NCBI RefSeq assembly: GCF_002217795.2
Contig: NZ_AP018823.1
Location: 4,402,001 to 4,466,000 of the forward strand
DNA length: 64,000 nt
Source of the DNA: Aquitalea magnusonii
Lineage (GTDB): Bacteria > Pseudomonadota > Gammaproteobacteria > Burkholderiales > Chromobacteriaceae
Direction of reading: 5' to 3'
The translations under genes and the position numbers were made by a program. Below the pieces are notes generated by a model. The model made no database searches. It saw nothing but the letters and a program-made list of their open reading frames with translations, and was not told the origin of the DNA. This document shows positions 43,517 to 52,272 of this stretch, in pieces. Position 1 is the first letter of the stretch. The number at the start of each line of letters is the position of its first letter.

Positions 43517-44368
43517 ATGCTGGAAAGAATCAAGTCTCAGCTAGAAGCCCTGTCTTCGGCCGAACGCAAGGTGGCCGAACTGGTGCTGGAGCAGCCCTAC
43601 ACCATGATGCAGGCCGCAGTGGCGGATATCGCGCGCAATGCCGGCGTCAGCCAGCCCACGGTGATTCGCTTCTGCCGCTCCATGGGCTGCTCGGGCCTGC
43701 CCGATTTCAAGCTGAAACTGGCCGGCAGCCTGGTCACCGGCGTGCCTTATGTACACTCCAGCGTCCGCCCGGAAGACCCCACCTCGGAAATCGTGGCCAA
43801 GGTGTTCGACAACACCGTCACCGCCCTGCTCAAAAGCCGTAACGATGTCAATCCGCAGGCCATCGAAGCGGCCATCGAGGCCATTTCCCGTGCGCGGCGG
43901 GTGGAGTTTTACGGTCTGGGCAACTCCGGCATCACCGCCGCCGATGCCCAGCACAAGTTCTTCCGCTTCGGCATTTCCACCGTGGCCTATGCCGATACCC
44001 ACATCCAGATGATGGCGGCTTCGGTACTGGGGCCGGACGATGTGCTGGTGGCCATTTCCAGCTCCGGCCGCTCGCGTGAGCTGCTGGACGCGGTGGAAGA
44101 GGCCACCGCTTCCGGTGCCACCGTGGTGGCCATTACGGCCAGTGGCTCGCCGCTGGCCCGTGCCGCTACCATCGCGCTGATGGCGGACACCCAGGAAGAC
44201 AATGAAACCTACAGCCCGATGATTTCCCGCATCATCCACCTGGTGCTCATCGACGTGCTGGCCGTGGGCGTGGCCTTGCGCCGCGGCCCCGGTGTGATCG
44301 GACAACTAGAAAAAACCAAGCACAGTCTCAAAGCAAAGAGACTGGCCGAACGGACAGAAGAGGATTAA
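43517..44368 (+). CDS. hexR: HexR-type transcriptional regulator (RpiR family)
   Basis: A 283-residue regulator: an N-terminal RpiR helix-turn-helix (about 1-75, with [24 protein letters not shown]) and a SIS sugar-phosphate-binding domain (about 125-255, with [22 protein letters not shown] and [12 protein letters not shown]). HexR represses central sugar genes and is released by KDPG. Matching operators lie before edd and zwf, so it most likely controls both arms of this locus and its own operon. Confidence 0.92.
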   Translation: MLERIKSQLEALSSAERKVAELVLEQPYTMMQAAVADIARNAGVSQPTVIRFCRSMGCSGLPDFKLKLAGSLVTGVPYVHSSVRPEDPTSEIVAKVFDNTVTALLKSRNDVNPQAIEAAIEAISRARRVEFYGLGNSGITAADAQHKFFRFGISTVAYADTHIQMMAASVLGPDDVLVAISSSGRSRELLDAVEEATASGATVVAITASGSPLARAATIALMADTQEDNETYSPMISRIIHLVLIDVLAVGVALRRGPGVIGQLEKTKHSLKAKRLAERTEED

Positions 44369-44373
44369 TCATC

Positions 44374-46023
44374 ATGAGCGAACTGACCCAGCACCCCGCC
44401 TGGCAAACCCTGTGGGACCACTTTGCCGAGGCCAAGCAGCTGCACATGCGCGAGCTGTTCCAGAGCGACCCGGAGCGGGCCGAGCGTTATGGCCTGGAAG
44501 TGGGGGGCCTGTTCCTCGATTACTCCAAGAACCGCATTACCGACGAAACCCTGCAGGGCCTGATGCAACTGGCGCGCGAAGCCGGGCTGCCGGAACGCAT
44601 CAAGGCCATGTTCAAGGGGGAAAAGATCAACAGCACGGAAAACCGCGCCGTGTTGCACGTTGCCCTGCGCAACCGCACCAATTCGCCCATTTTCGTTGAT
44701 GGTGAAGACGTGATGCCCAAGGTGAACTCGGTGCTGGAACGCATGGGCAAGTTTGCCCACGCCGTGCGCTCCGGCGAGTGGCTGGGTTATACCAACCAGC
44801 CCATCACCGACATCGTCAACATCGGCATTGGCGGCTCGGACCTGGGCCCGCTGATGGTATGCAGTGCGCTGCGTCCGTTTGGTCACCCGCGCATGAACAT
44901 GCACTTTGTCTCCAATGTGGATGGTGCCCAGCTGAAGGAAACCCTGAAGAAGGTGCATTCGGAAACCACCCTGTTCGTGGTGGAATCCAAAACCTTCACC
45001 ACCCAGGAAACCCTGACCAATGCGCTGACCGCGCGTGACTGGTTCCTGCAGCGTGCGCGGGACGAAAAAGCGGTGGCCAAGCACTTTGTCGCCGTATCCA
45101 CCAACCAGAAAGCCGTGGCGGATTTCGGCATCGACCCGTCCAACATGTTCGAATTCTGGGACTGGGTGGGTGGCCGCTACAGCCTGTGGTCGGCCATCGG
45201 CCTGCCCATCATGCTGTATCTGGGCGAGGAAAACTTTACCGAGCTGCTGAACGGTGCGCACATCATGGACCAGCATTTCCGCAATGCACCGTTCGAGCAG
45301 AACATGCCGGTGCTGCTGGCCATGATAGGCATCTGGTACATCAACTACTTTGGTGGTGGCAGCCACGTGATTGCGCCGTACGACCAGTACCTGCATCGCT
45401 TGCCGGCCTTTATCCAGCAGCTGGACATGGAGTCCAACGGCAAGCAAACCCAGCTCAACGGCAATCCGGTCAATTTCGAAACCGCCCCCATCATCTGGGG
45501 TGAAACCGGCATCAACGGCCAGCATGCCTTCTTCCAGCTCCTGCACCAGGGCACGCATATTTCGCCGATCGACCTGATCGCCTCGCTGGAAAGCCGTGGC
45601 AGCCTGCCCGGTCACCATGAAATCCTGCTGGCCAACGTGTTTGCCCAGGCCGAGGCCTTCATGCGCGGCAAGACCGCCGACGAAGTACGGGAAGAACTGG
45701 CCGCGCAAGGCATGAAGGGCGATGCACTGGAAGCACTGGTGCCGCACAAGGTGTTTGCCGGCAACCGTCCCACCAATACCTTGCTGATGAGCTTCCTCGA
45801 CCCGCGCAACCTGGGTTCGCTGATTGCGCTGTACGAGCACAAGATCTTTGTGCAAGGCGTGATCTGGGGCATCAACAGCTTCGACCAGTGGGGGGTGGAG
45901 CTGGGCAAGCAACTGGCCAAAACCATCCACGGCGAGCTGACCGGCAAGCTGAAATCGGCCGAGCACGACAGCTCCACCCGCCGCCTGATCCAGCTGTACC
46001 GTCAGGCCAACAAGAGCAAGTAA
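44374..46023 (+). CDS. pgi: Glucose-6-phosphate isomerase
   Basis: A 549-residue enzyme that interconverts glucose 6-phosphate and fructose 6-phosphate. Visible are [36 protein letters not shown] and [15 protein letters not shown] with the catalytic Lys. It starts 5 nt after hexR and ends the operon; a structured repeat and a terminator follow. Confidence 0.96.
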   Translation: MSELTQHPAWQTLWDHFAEAKQLHMRELFQSDPERAERYGLEVGGLFLDYSKNRITDETLQGLMQLAREAGLPERIKAMFKGEKINSTENRAVLHVALRNRTNSPIFVDGEDVMPKVNSVLERMGKFAHAVRSGEWLGYTNQPITDIVNIGIGGSDLGPLMVCSALRPFGHPRMNMHFVSNVDGAQLKETLKKVHSETTLFVVESKTFTTQETLTNALTARDWFLQRARDEKAVAKHFVAVSTNQKAVADFGIDPSNMFEFWDWVGGRYSLWSAIGLPIMLYLGEENFTELLNGAHIMDQHFRNAPFEQNMPVLLAMIGIWYINYFGGGSHVIAPYDQYLHRLPAFIQQLDMESNGKQTQLNGNPVNFETAPIIWGETGINGQHAFFQLLHQGTHISPIDLIASLESRGSLPGHHEILLANVFAQAEAFMRGKTADEVREELAAQGMKGDALEALVPHKVFAGNRPTNTLLMSFLDPRNLGSLIALYEHKIFVQGVIWGINSFDQWGVELGKQLAKTIHGELTGKLKSAEHDSSTRRLIQLYRQANKSK

Positions 46024-46040
46024 GCCCGATTTACATCAAA

Positions 46041-46184
46041 TCCCTCTCTCGCTTTCCGGAAGGAAAGCGAGGCTCCCTTTCAGGGAAAGGGCGGGGGGAT
46101 AGGGAATAGACGGGAAGGCTGTGGACGCAATAACTTAATCGAAAGGCCCGGCTTTGCCGGGCCCTGTGCCATCGCACCAAATTA
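46041..46184 (+). repeat. Dispersed structured element, copy B
   Basis: The second copy of the element at 25020-25172. Stem 1 is a perfect 10-bp helix with a GGAA loop (CTCGCTTTCC 46048-46057 / GGAAAGCGAG 46062-46071), and stem 2 is GGCCCGGC 46145-46152 / GCCGGGCC 46156-46163 with a TTT loop. Like copy A it sits between a plus-strand gene and its terminator. Confidence 0.75.
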
Positions 46185-46201
46185 CATACTCAGCAGCCTG
46201 G

Positions 46202-46223
46202 CGCCTCCATCAGGAGGCGTTTT
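46202..46223 (+). terminator. Terminator of the zwf-pgi operon
   Basis: CGCCTCC (46202-46208) pairs with GGAGGCG (46213-46219) over ATCA, followed by TTTT. Confidence 0.75.
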
Positions 46224-46255
46224 GCATTACGGCTACAACAGTGATCGGCGCTGGA

Positions 46256-47005
46256 TCAGAAATTGTACTTGGCGCTGTAGATCACCGCGTTCTGGTACTC
46301 GGACGAGCCCAGCTTCTGGTCGGCATAGCGGTATTGCACGCCGGTGGTGAAGCGCTTGTTCACATTCCACCACAGGGCGATGGCACCGTTTTCGCCGGTG
46401 TTGTGCTTGTAGTTGGCCACGAATTCGTGCTTGCGGGCGAATTCGGTTTCATGCCACTGGGTCACCAGGAAGGACTGACCAAAGGCGCTGAACGGGTAGA
46501 GCAGCACATAGCCCGCCATCCAGCCGTTGTAGCCGGAACCGATGCCGAAGGAGTCCAGCTCGTTGTGTGCGCCAATGAAGGGCTTGATGGTGAGGTTGCC
46601 GTACTTCAGTTCGGTGCTCAGGCCCAGCACGCGGTTCTGGCTGAAGAAGTTGTTGCCACGGGTGTCGTAAACGTGTGCGTACAGCTGTACCGGTACGTTG
46701 CCGACCTGGGTCAGGTTGAAGCGGCCAATGGCCTTGGTGGTGTAGCGGCGGTCATAACCGTTGGTGCCTTGGTCGCTCTTGCCTGGGTTTTCCAGGTCGA
46801 AGAAGCCGTAGACATCACCCCAGTTGCCACCCATGCCGCCTTCGGCTTCCAGGTAGCCAAAGTCTTTCTTGCCGCTTTGTTCGGTGGTGCGGGACGACCA
46901 GTCGAGGTAGTTGGCACTGACATTGGCAAAAGACCAGTTGTCGGCATGCGCCAGGGTGGAGCCGCTGATCAGAGACAGGGCCAGCAGCAGTTTGCGAGCT
47001 TTCAT
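46256..47005 (-). CDS. Tsx-like nucleoside-type outer membrane channel
   Basis: A 249-residue beta-barrel porin of the Tsx/OmpK family. It has a signal peptide (1-21, ending LAHA), the mature start DNWSFANVSANYLDWSS, alternating beta-strand patterns and a C-terminal aromatic residue (SAKYNF) for barrel assembly. Family members pass nucleosides or act as phage receptors. It is a single gene convergent with pgi. The substrate is inferred from the family only. Confidence 0.85.
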   Translation of the reverse strand: MKARKLLLALSLISGSTLAHADNWSFANVSANYLDWSSRTTEQSGKKDFGYLEAEGGMGGNWGDVYGFFDLENPGKSDQGTNGYDRRYTTKAIGRFNLTQVGNVPVQLYAHVYDTRGNNFFSQNRVLGLSTELKYGNLTIKPFIGAHNELDSFGIGSGYNGWMAGYVLLYPFSAFGQSFLVTQWHETEFARKHEFVANYKHNTGENGAIALWWNVNKRFTTGVQYRYADQKLGSSEYQNAVIYSAKYNF

Positions 47006-47183
47006 TTTTTCCGCCTAAGTGAACTTTTTTTATGTAAAACCCGCAGGGCAGGCCATACGGGGGCGCGCAGGGTAGCGCACTATGCTCCACATTGAAAAGT
47101 TTCAGCTCAAGCCACGTAACATTTCAGCAACAGTATGAAAACGGCGTACTGTTGTGTTGGACAATATGCGGCAACGGCATTGA

Positions 47184-47519
47184 TCAGCGGGCTTTGGCGC
47201 GCAAGTAGGCGTGATCCGGCCAGCCATAGCGAAACAGGCTGATCGCGCTGCTGGCAGAAAATTCGACGCCCTCTTGTTCCAGCAACACGCGCTGCCAGTC
47301 GGCCTGTTCGCTGCCGGGGCGGGACAGTTTGCCGGCACTGTTCACCACCCGGTGCCAGGGCAGGTCGTGGCCATCCGGCAGGCTGCCCAGCAATTTGCCG
47401 ACATGACGGGCGTGGCGTGGGAAACCGGCCGCTGCGGCCAGCACGCCATAGCTGCTGACCCGGCCGGGCGGGATCTGCCGCACCAGCGCCAGCACCGCCA
47501 GTTCAAAGGCGGGCGACAT
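47184..47519 (-). CDS. Alkyltransferase-like protein (MGMT fold)
   Basis: A 111-residue protein with the DNA-binding domain of O6-methylguanine-DNA methyltransferase. The active-site PCHRV motif reads PWHRVV, so the alkyl-accepting cysteine is replaced by Trp. This is the mark of ATL proteins, which bind O6-alkylguanine and hand it to nucleotide excision repair. Its ATG overlaps the stop of the metallo-hydrolase gene by one base (TGATG). Confidence 0.9.
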   Translation of the reverse strand: MSPAFELAVLALVRQIPPGRVSSYGVLAAAAGFPRHARHVGKLLGSLPDGHDLPWHRVVNSAGKLSRPGSEQADWQRVLLEQEGVEFSASSAISLFRYGWPDHAYLRAKAR

Positions 47520-48169
47520 CAGCGGAAGCGGGCGTCCGCCACGAAGGGGTTGTGGCGCTTTTCATCGCCAATGGTGGTGAGCGGGCCGTGGCCGGGAATC
47601 ACCACGGTGTCGTCCGGCAACAGGAACAGCTTTTGCTGGATGGCATCAATCAGTTGCTGGTGATTGCCCATCGGGAAGTCGGTCCGGCCGATGGAGCCCT
47701 GGAACAGCACGTCACCGGCCACCAGCACGCTGGCGGCAGCGCTGTAGAACACCACATGGCCGGGGGTATGGCCGGGGCAGTGGATCACCTGCAGCGTCTC
47801 CTGGCCGATGCTGACGCTGTCGCCTTCGTTCAGCCAGCGCTCCGGGGTGAGGGCGGGGCTGGAGGGAAAGCCGAACATGCGGCCTTGATTGGGCAGCTGG
47901 TCCAGCCAGAAGCTTTCGCTCTGTTCCGGGCCTTCAATCTGCACGCCCAGCTGGGCGGCCAGTTCACCGGCACCGCCGGCGTGGTCGATATGGCCGTGAG
48001 TCAGCAGCAGCTTGGTGACGGTGAGGCCTTGTTGCGCGACCCAGGCATGGATGCGGTCGATATCGCCACCGGCATCGACGATGGCGGCTTCGCGCGTGAC
48101 ATCGCACCACAGCACGCTGCAGTTCTGGGCAAAGGGGGTAACCGGAATCAGGTGATACTGCAGGGACAT
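47519..48169 (-). CDS. MBL-fold metallo-hydrolase (glyoxalase II-like)
   Basis: A 216-residue hydrolase with the metal-binding LLTHGHIDHAGG motif (THxHxDH), CPGHTPGH, AGDVLFQGSIGRTDFP and the final PGHGPLTTIGDEK. It is closest to the short YcbL-type glyoxalase II group, which hydrolyses S-lactoylglutathione or related thioesters. The start at 48169 (MSLQYHL) is preferred to an in-frame codon 13 residues upstream. It forms a coupled pair with the ATL gene. Confidence 0.9.
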   Translation of the reverse strand: MSLQYHLIPVTPFAQNCSVLWCDVTREAAIVDAGGDIDRIHAWVAQQGLTVTKLLLTHGHIDHAGGAGELAAQLGVQIEGPEQSESFWLDQLPNQGRMFGFPSSPALTPERWLNEGDSVSIGQETLQVIHCPGHTPGHVVFYSAAASVLVAGDVLFQGSIGRTDFPMGNHQQLIDAIQQKLFLLPDDTVVIPGHGPLTTIGDEKRHNPFVADARFR

Positions 48170-48289
48170 GGCGGTGCTCGGTGCAATTGGGATGGCAAAT
48201 TGTGGCATGGCAGGCCGCTGCGGCCAAGCTTGTCGGGGCGGGGCGGCTGAAACTGGTAAAATCGCGCCATTCCCGCTTTACCGGAGGCC

Positions 48290-49114
48290 ATGATGAGCCT
48301 GATTCCCGAAATCAAACCGCAGCAGTCGCTGGAGTTGCTCAAAGAACTGCATATCCTTACCCGCGACGGCAAGATCAACCAGGACACCCGCCGCAAGCTC
48401 AAGCAGGTGTATCACCTCTACCAGTTCATCGAGCCCTTGATGCAGGATGTGCTGCACAGCAAGGGGGACGTTACGCTGGCCGACCACGGCGCGGGCAAGT
48501 CCTACCTGGGCTTCATCCTGTACGACCTGTTTCTCAAGGACAAGGAGGCCGGTCGGGTATTCGGTATTGAAACCCGGCCCGAGCTGGTCAGCCGCTCGGA
48601 AGAGCTGGCCGCACGGCTGGGCTTTGACCGCATGGGTTTTCTCAACCTGACGGTGGAGCAGTCCATCACCTCCGAGCAGTTGCCGGCCCAGGTGGACATC
48701 ATCACTGCGCTGCACGCCTGCAACACCGCCACCGACGACGCCATCCGCTTTGCACTGGCCAAGGACGCCAAATACATCGTGCTGGTGCCCTGCTGCCAGG
48801 CCGAAGTGGCCGCCGTGCTGCGCCAGAAGAAGAACGAGACCTTTGGCAAGACGCCGCTATCCGAGCTGTGGCGTCACCCCATCCACACCCGCGAGTTCGG
48901 CAGCCAGCTGACCAATGTGCTGCGTTGCCTGCAACTGGAAGCCCGCGGTTACCAGCTGACGGTGACCGAGCTGGTGGGCTGGGAGCATTCGATGAAGAAC
49001 GAGCTGATCATTGCCAAGAAAACCGGCAAGGGCAAACAGAGTGCGCGTGAGCGGCAGGAGGCCATTTTGCGTGAGCTGAACCTGGAAGATTTGCGCGAAC
49101 GCTTTGTTTACTGA
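48290..49114 (+). CDS. Class I SAM-dependent methyltransferase (Methyltransf_32 type)
   Basis: A 274-residue protein with LADHGAGKSYLGFILYDLF as the SAM-binding glycine loop and IITALHACNTATDDAI plus VLVPCCQAEV, a pattern shared with METTL25/GSTCD-like methyltransferases thought to act on RNA or protein. A GGAGG site precedes tandem ATG codons at 48290 and 48293. The target is unknown. It is convergent with the GIY-YIG gene and overlaps it by 7 nt at the ends. Confidence 0.82.
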   Translation: MMSLIPEIKPQQSLELLKELHILTRDGKINQDTRRKLKQVYHLYQFIEPLMQDVLHSKGDVTLADHGAGKSYLGFILYDLFLKDKEAGRVFGIETRPELVSRSEELAARLGFDRMGFLNLTVEQSITSEQLPAQVDIITALHACNTATDDAIRFALAKDAKYIVLVPCCQAEVAAVLRQKKNETFGKTPLSELWRHPIHTREFGSQLTNVLRCLQLEARGYQLTVTELVGWEHSMKNELIIAKKTGKGKQSARERQEAILRELNLEDLRERFVY

Positions 49115-49434
49115 GCCGGCTCTGGCGGGGCGGTACGCGCCGCCAGCCAGTCGCCCAGATCGCCGCCTGCCACCAATTGGCGCTTGGCGGCGGCCGACAG
49201 GCGCTTGAAGGCGTATTCGGCTTTCAGCGCCTGCGACTTGTCGGCAAAGGGGTGAACCAGCGCAATGCGCTGCGGCGGGTTGATGCGGGTATAGCGCGCT
49301 CCCTTACCCGCCAGATGCGCGGCATAGCGCCGCGCCACATCATTGCTGATGCCGGTGTACAGCGCACCGTCACGGCACTCCAGCACATACAGATGCCACT
49401 GGCCGGCGGCGCTGGCGGTGTCAGCCTTGCTCAT
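49108..49434 (-). CDS. GIY-YIG nuclease-family protein
   Basis: A 108-residue protein of the UPF0213/YhbQ type: [21 protein letters not shown] carries the GIY-YIG core (YVL..YTG), followed by the catalytic Arg and ARYTRINPP. Such small proteins are thought to act in DNA repair or recombination. It overlaps the TerC-fusion gene by 14 nt and is probably translated with it. Confidence 0.88.
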   Translation of the reverse strand: MSKADTASAAGQWHLYVLECRDGALYTGISNDVARRYAAHLAGKGARYTRINPPQRIALVHPFADKSQALKAEYAFKRLSAAAKRQLVAGGDLGDWLAARTAPPEPAQ

Positions 49435-51007
49435 CGTCCAGCTTGGGCAGCGGGCGGATGCTCACCCGCTCGGTACGATTGCCTTTTTGCTCGGTGACTA
49501 CGATTTCCCAGCCGGCTTCGCGGATGCTGTCGCCCTGGCGCGGAATGCGCTCCAGCCGGTGCATCAACAGGCCGGCCACGGTGTGGAAGTCCTCTTCCTC
49601 GTAGTTGCCCAGCTCGATGTATTGCTCCAGCGTCACCAGTTCGGTGCTGCCTTCCACATCCAGACTGCCATCCTCGCCTTGTACCAGCGCCGGTTGTTCA
49701 TTGCGCTCATGTTCTTCCGGGAAGTCGCCGGCAATGGCTTCCATCAGGTCCTTCTGGGTGACGATGCCTTCCAGGCTGCCAAACTCGTTCACCACAAAAG
49801 CCATATCGGCGGCTTGCTGACGGAAGGCTTCCATCGCTTTCAGTACCGTCATGCCTTCCGGCAATACCAGCGGCTGGCGCAGCGCGGCCATCACGTCCAG
49901 CGTCTGGCCGTCCAGCAACTGGGCCAGCAAGTCCTTGCGCGCCACGATGCCCAGCGGCTCGTCGATACGCCCGGCACCCACCACCAGCAGGCGGGAGTAG
50001 GGGCTGTCACGCAGCACCTTGCGTTGCTGTTCGGCATCCTGGCTGATGTCCAGGCGGTGAATGTCGGAACGCGGCGTGGCAATCACCCGGATCGGCCGTT
50101 CGGCTAGCGTCAGCACGCTGTGTATCATCGCCCGCTCGTTGTGGGCAAAAGCTTCTTCCGCGTCCTCGTGCGGGCCTTCCTCGTGTTCCTGCTCGTGATG
50201 GCCGCCGTGTTGCAGCGGCGCATTGCCCAGCAGGCGCAGTACGGTGTCGGCGGTACGGGAGCGGAAGCTGTTGCGGCTATTGAGGAAGCGCTGACGGTTG
50301 ACGTTGGCAATCTGGTTGAAAACCTCGATCAGTACCGAGAAACCGATGGCGGCGTACAGATAGCCCTTGGGAATATGGAAACCGAAGCCGTCGGCAATCA
50401 GGCTAAAGCCGATCATCAGCAAAAAGCCCAGGCACAGCATCACCACGGTGGGGTGGGCGTTGACGAAGCGGGTGAGCGGCTTGCTGGCCATGATCATCAT
50501 GCTCATGGCAATCACCACCGCCAGCATCATGATGCTCAAGTGCTCGGACATGCCAATGGCCGTCACCACCGAGTCGATGGAGAACACCGCATCGAGCACC
50601 AGAATTTGCACCACCACGGTGGCAAAGGCGGCATAAGCCTTCTGGCCATTGCCCTCGCTGTGTTCCACGCCTTCCAGCCGCTCGTGCAGCTCCATGGTGG
50701 CCTTGAACAGCAGGAACAGGCCGCCGCACAGCATGATGAGGTCGCGGCCGGAAAAGCTCTGGCCCAGTACGGAGAACAGCGGTTCGGTGAGTTTCACCAG
50801 CCAACTGATGCCCGCCAGCATGAACAGCCGCATGATCAGCGCCAGCGACAGGCCCAGCACACGGGCGCGGTCGCGCTGATGGGGTGGGAGTTTTTCGGCC
50901 AGAATGGCCACGAAAATCAGGTTGTCGACGCCGAGCACTACCTCCAGCACGATCAGGGTGAGGAGGCCGAGCAGGGCATAAGGGTCAGACAGCCAGGATA
51001 AATCCAT
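49421..51007 (-). CDS. TerC-CBS-CorC fusion membrane protein
   Basis: A 528-residue protein that joins three modules: a TerC membrane domain (1 to about 240, with [20 protein letters not shown] and [15 protein letters not shown], which carry the metal-binding acidic residues), a pair of CBS domains (about 310-425) and a CorC_HlyC domain at the end (about 435-525). It resembles E. coli YegH/YoaE. TerC proteins handle divalent metals such as Mn during secretion; CBS and CorC parts usually regulate. A His/Glu-rich linker ([18 protein letters not shown]) may bind metal. Confidence 0.9.
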   Translation of the reverse strand: MDLSWLSDPYALLGLLTLIVLEVVLGVDNLIFVAILAEKLPPHQRDRARVLGLSLALIMRLFMLAGISWLVKLTEPLFSVLGQSFSGRDLIMLCGGLFLLFKATMELHERLEGVEHSEGNGQKAYAAFATVVVQILVLDAVFSIDSVVTAIGMSEHLSIMMLAVVIAMSMMIMASKPLTRFVNAHPTVVMLCLGFLLMIGFSLIADGFGFHIPKGYLYAAIGFSVLIEVFNQIANVNRQRFLNSRNSFRSRTADTVLRLLGNAPLQHGGHHEQEHEEGPHEDAEEAFAHNERAMIHSVLTLAERPIRVIATPRSDIHRLDISQDAEQQRKVLRDSPYSRLLVVGAGRIDEPLGIVARKDLLAQLLDGQTLDVMAALRQPLVLPEGMTVLKAMEAFRQQAADMAFVVNEFGSLEGIVTQKDLMEAIAGDFPEEHERNEQPALVQGEDGSLDVEGSTELVTLEQYIELGNYEEEDFHTVAGLLMHRLERIPRQGDSIREAGWEIVVTEQKGNRTERVSIRPLPKLDDEQG

Positions 51008-51126
51008 GATGTAAAACGGGGTCCTTGAAAAGAAACAGTCAACACAATAACAAACCACGGCCATCTTGTCCGTGGTGCAGGCAAAGCAAAGCCCCGGCAG
51101 TGCTGCAGGCCGGGGCTGGAGGAGGG

Positions 51127-52272
51127 TTACAGGCCGCCGTAGGAATGCAGGCCGGTCAGATACATGTTTACGCCAAGGAAGGCAAAGGTAGTGACCAGCA
51201 AACCGATCACCGCCCACCAGGCCAGTGGCTTGCCGCGCCAGCCCTTCACCAGCCGGATATGCAGCCAGGCGGCGTAGTTCAGCCACACGATCAGCGCCCA
51301 GGTTTCTTTAGGGTCCCAGCTCCAGTAACCGCCCCAGGCATCGGCCGCCCACATCGCACCCAGAATGGTGGCGATGGTAAAGAACAGGAAGCCGATGGAA
51401 ATGGCCTTGTACATCATTTCGTCCAGCACTTCGGCGCTGGGCAGGCGGTCTTTCAGTACGCCCTTGAGCACCAGCAGTTCGGCCACACCCAGCATGGCCG
51501 ACATGGCAAACGCACCATAGCCGACAAAGTTTGCCGGAACATGAATCTTCATCCACCACGACTGCAAGGCCGGAATCAAGGGCTGAATTTCATGCGCCTG
51601 GCGGTCGAAGCTGTACCACAGGATGAAGCCAACGGCGGCGGAGATGACCAGCAGGACGAAGGCACCGGCCTGGCGGGTGGCAAAGCGGGCTTCGTAGTAC
51701 AGGTACATCAGCGCGGTGATCAGGGTGAACAGGATGAAGACTTCGTACAGATTGGATACCGGAATGTGGCCAACATCGCTGCCGATCAGGTAGCTCTCGT
51801 ACCAGCGCACAAACAAGCCGGCAGCGCCCATCACGGCGGCGGCCCAAGTCAGGCCGCTGCCCATGCGCGACAGCATGGCCGAGCGGGTAAGCAGCCCGGC
51901 CCAGTACACCAGGGTGGCCAGGAAGAACAGCGTACACATCCACATGATGGCGGATTGGCTGGACAGCAGGAACTTCAGCCAGAACGCCGTCTGGCCGCGT
52001 GCCAGCTCGCCGTGGTACAGGCTGATGCCCAGCAGTGCCACGCAGGCCGATAGTGGGAAGAACCAGCGCCAGGCTTTCCAGAACCAGCCCAGTGCCACCA
52101 GACCAATGGCCGAACCCGCCAGGATGGCTTGTTCGTAGCCATCCATGTACGGGTTGTACAAGCGCCAGGCTTGTACGGCCGCCACCAGTACCAGCAGGGC
52201 ATACAGCCAGTCAGCCAGTTTCAGCCGCTTGTACAGCGGTTGTTCGACAAAGGATTGCGCCAGTTCCATCAC
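51127..52272 (-). CDS. ccsB: Cytochrome c biogenesis protein CcsB (CcsA/ResC type)
   Basis: A 381-residue protein with about eight membrane helices and the heme-handling WWD domain ([19 protein letters not shown], about 310-330), plus conserved histidines near the helices. With ResB it forms the system II heme export and cytochrome c synthetase. Its ATG overlaps the resB stop by 4 nt. The pair lies next to a cytochrome c4 gene, one of its products. Confidence 0.93.
   Translation of the reverse strand: MMELAQSFVEQPLYKRLKLADWLYALLVLVAAVQAWRLYNPYMDGYEQAILAGSAIGLVALGWFWKAWRWFFPLSACVALLGISLYHGELARGQTAFWLKFLLSSQSAIMWMCTLFFLATLVYWAGLLTRSAMLSRMGSGLTWAAAVMGAAGLFVRWYESYLIGSDVGHIPVSNLYEVFILFTLITALMYLYYEARFATRQAGAFVLLVISAAVGFILWYSFDRQAHEIQPLIPALQSWWMKIHVPANFVGYGAFAMSAMLGVAELLVLKGVLKDRLPSAEVLDEMMYKAISIGFLFFTIATILGAMWAADAWGGYWSWDPKETWALIVWLNYAAWLHIRLVKGWRGKPLAWWAVIGLLVTTFAFLGVNMYLTGLHSYGGL

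Noticed and set aside
47184..47519. Active O6-methylguanine-DNA methyltransferase
   Set aside because: The acceptor cysteine is Trp (PWHRVV), so it can bind but not repair the lesion by alkyl transfer.
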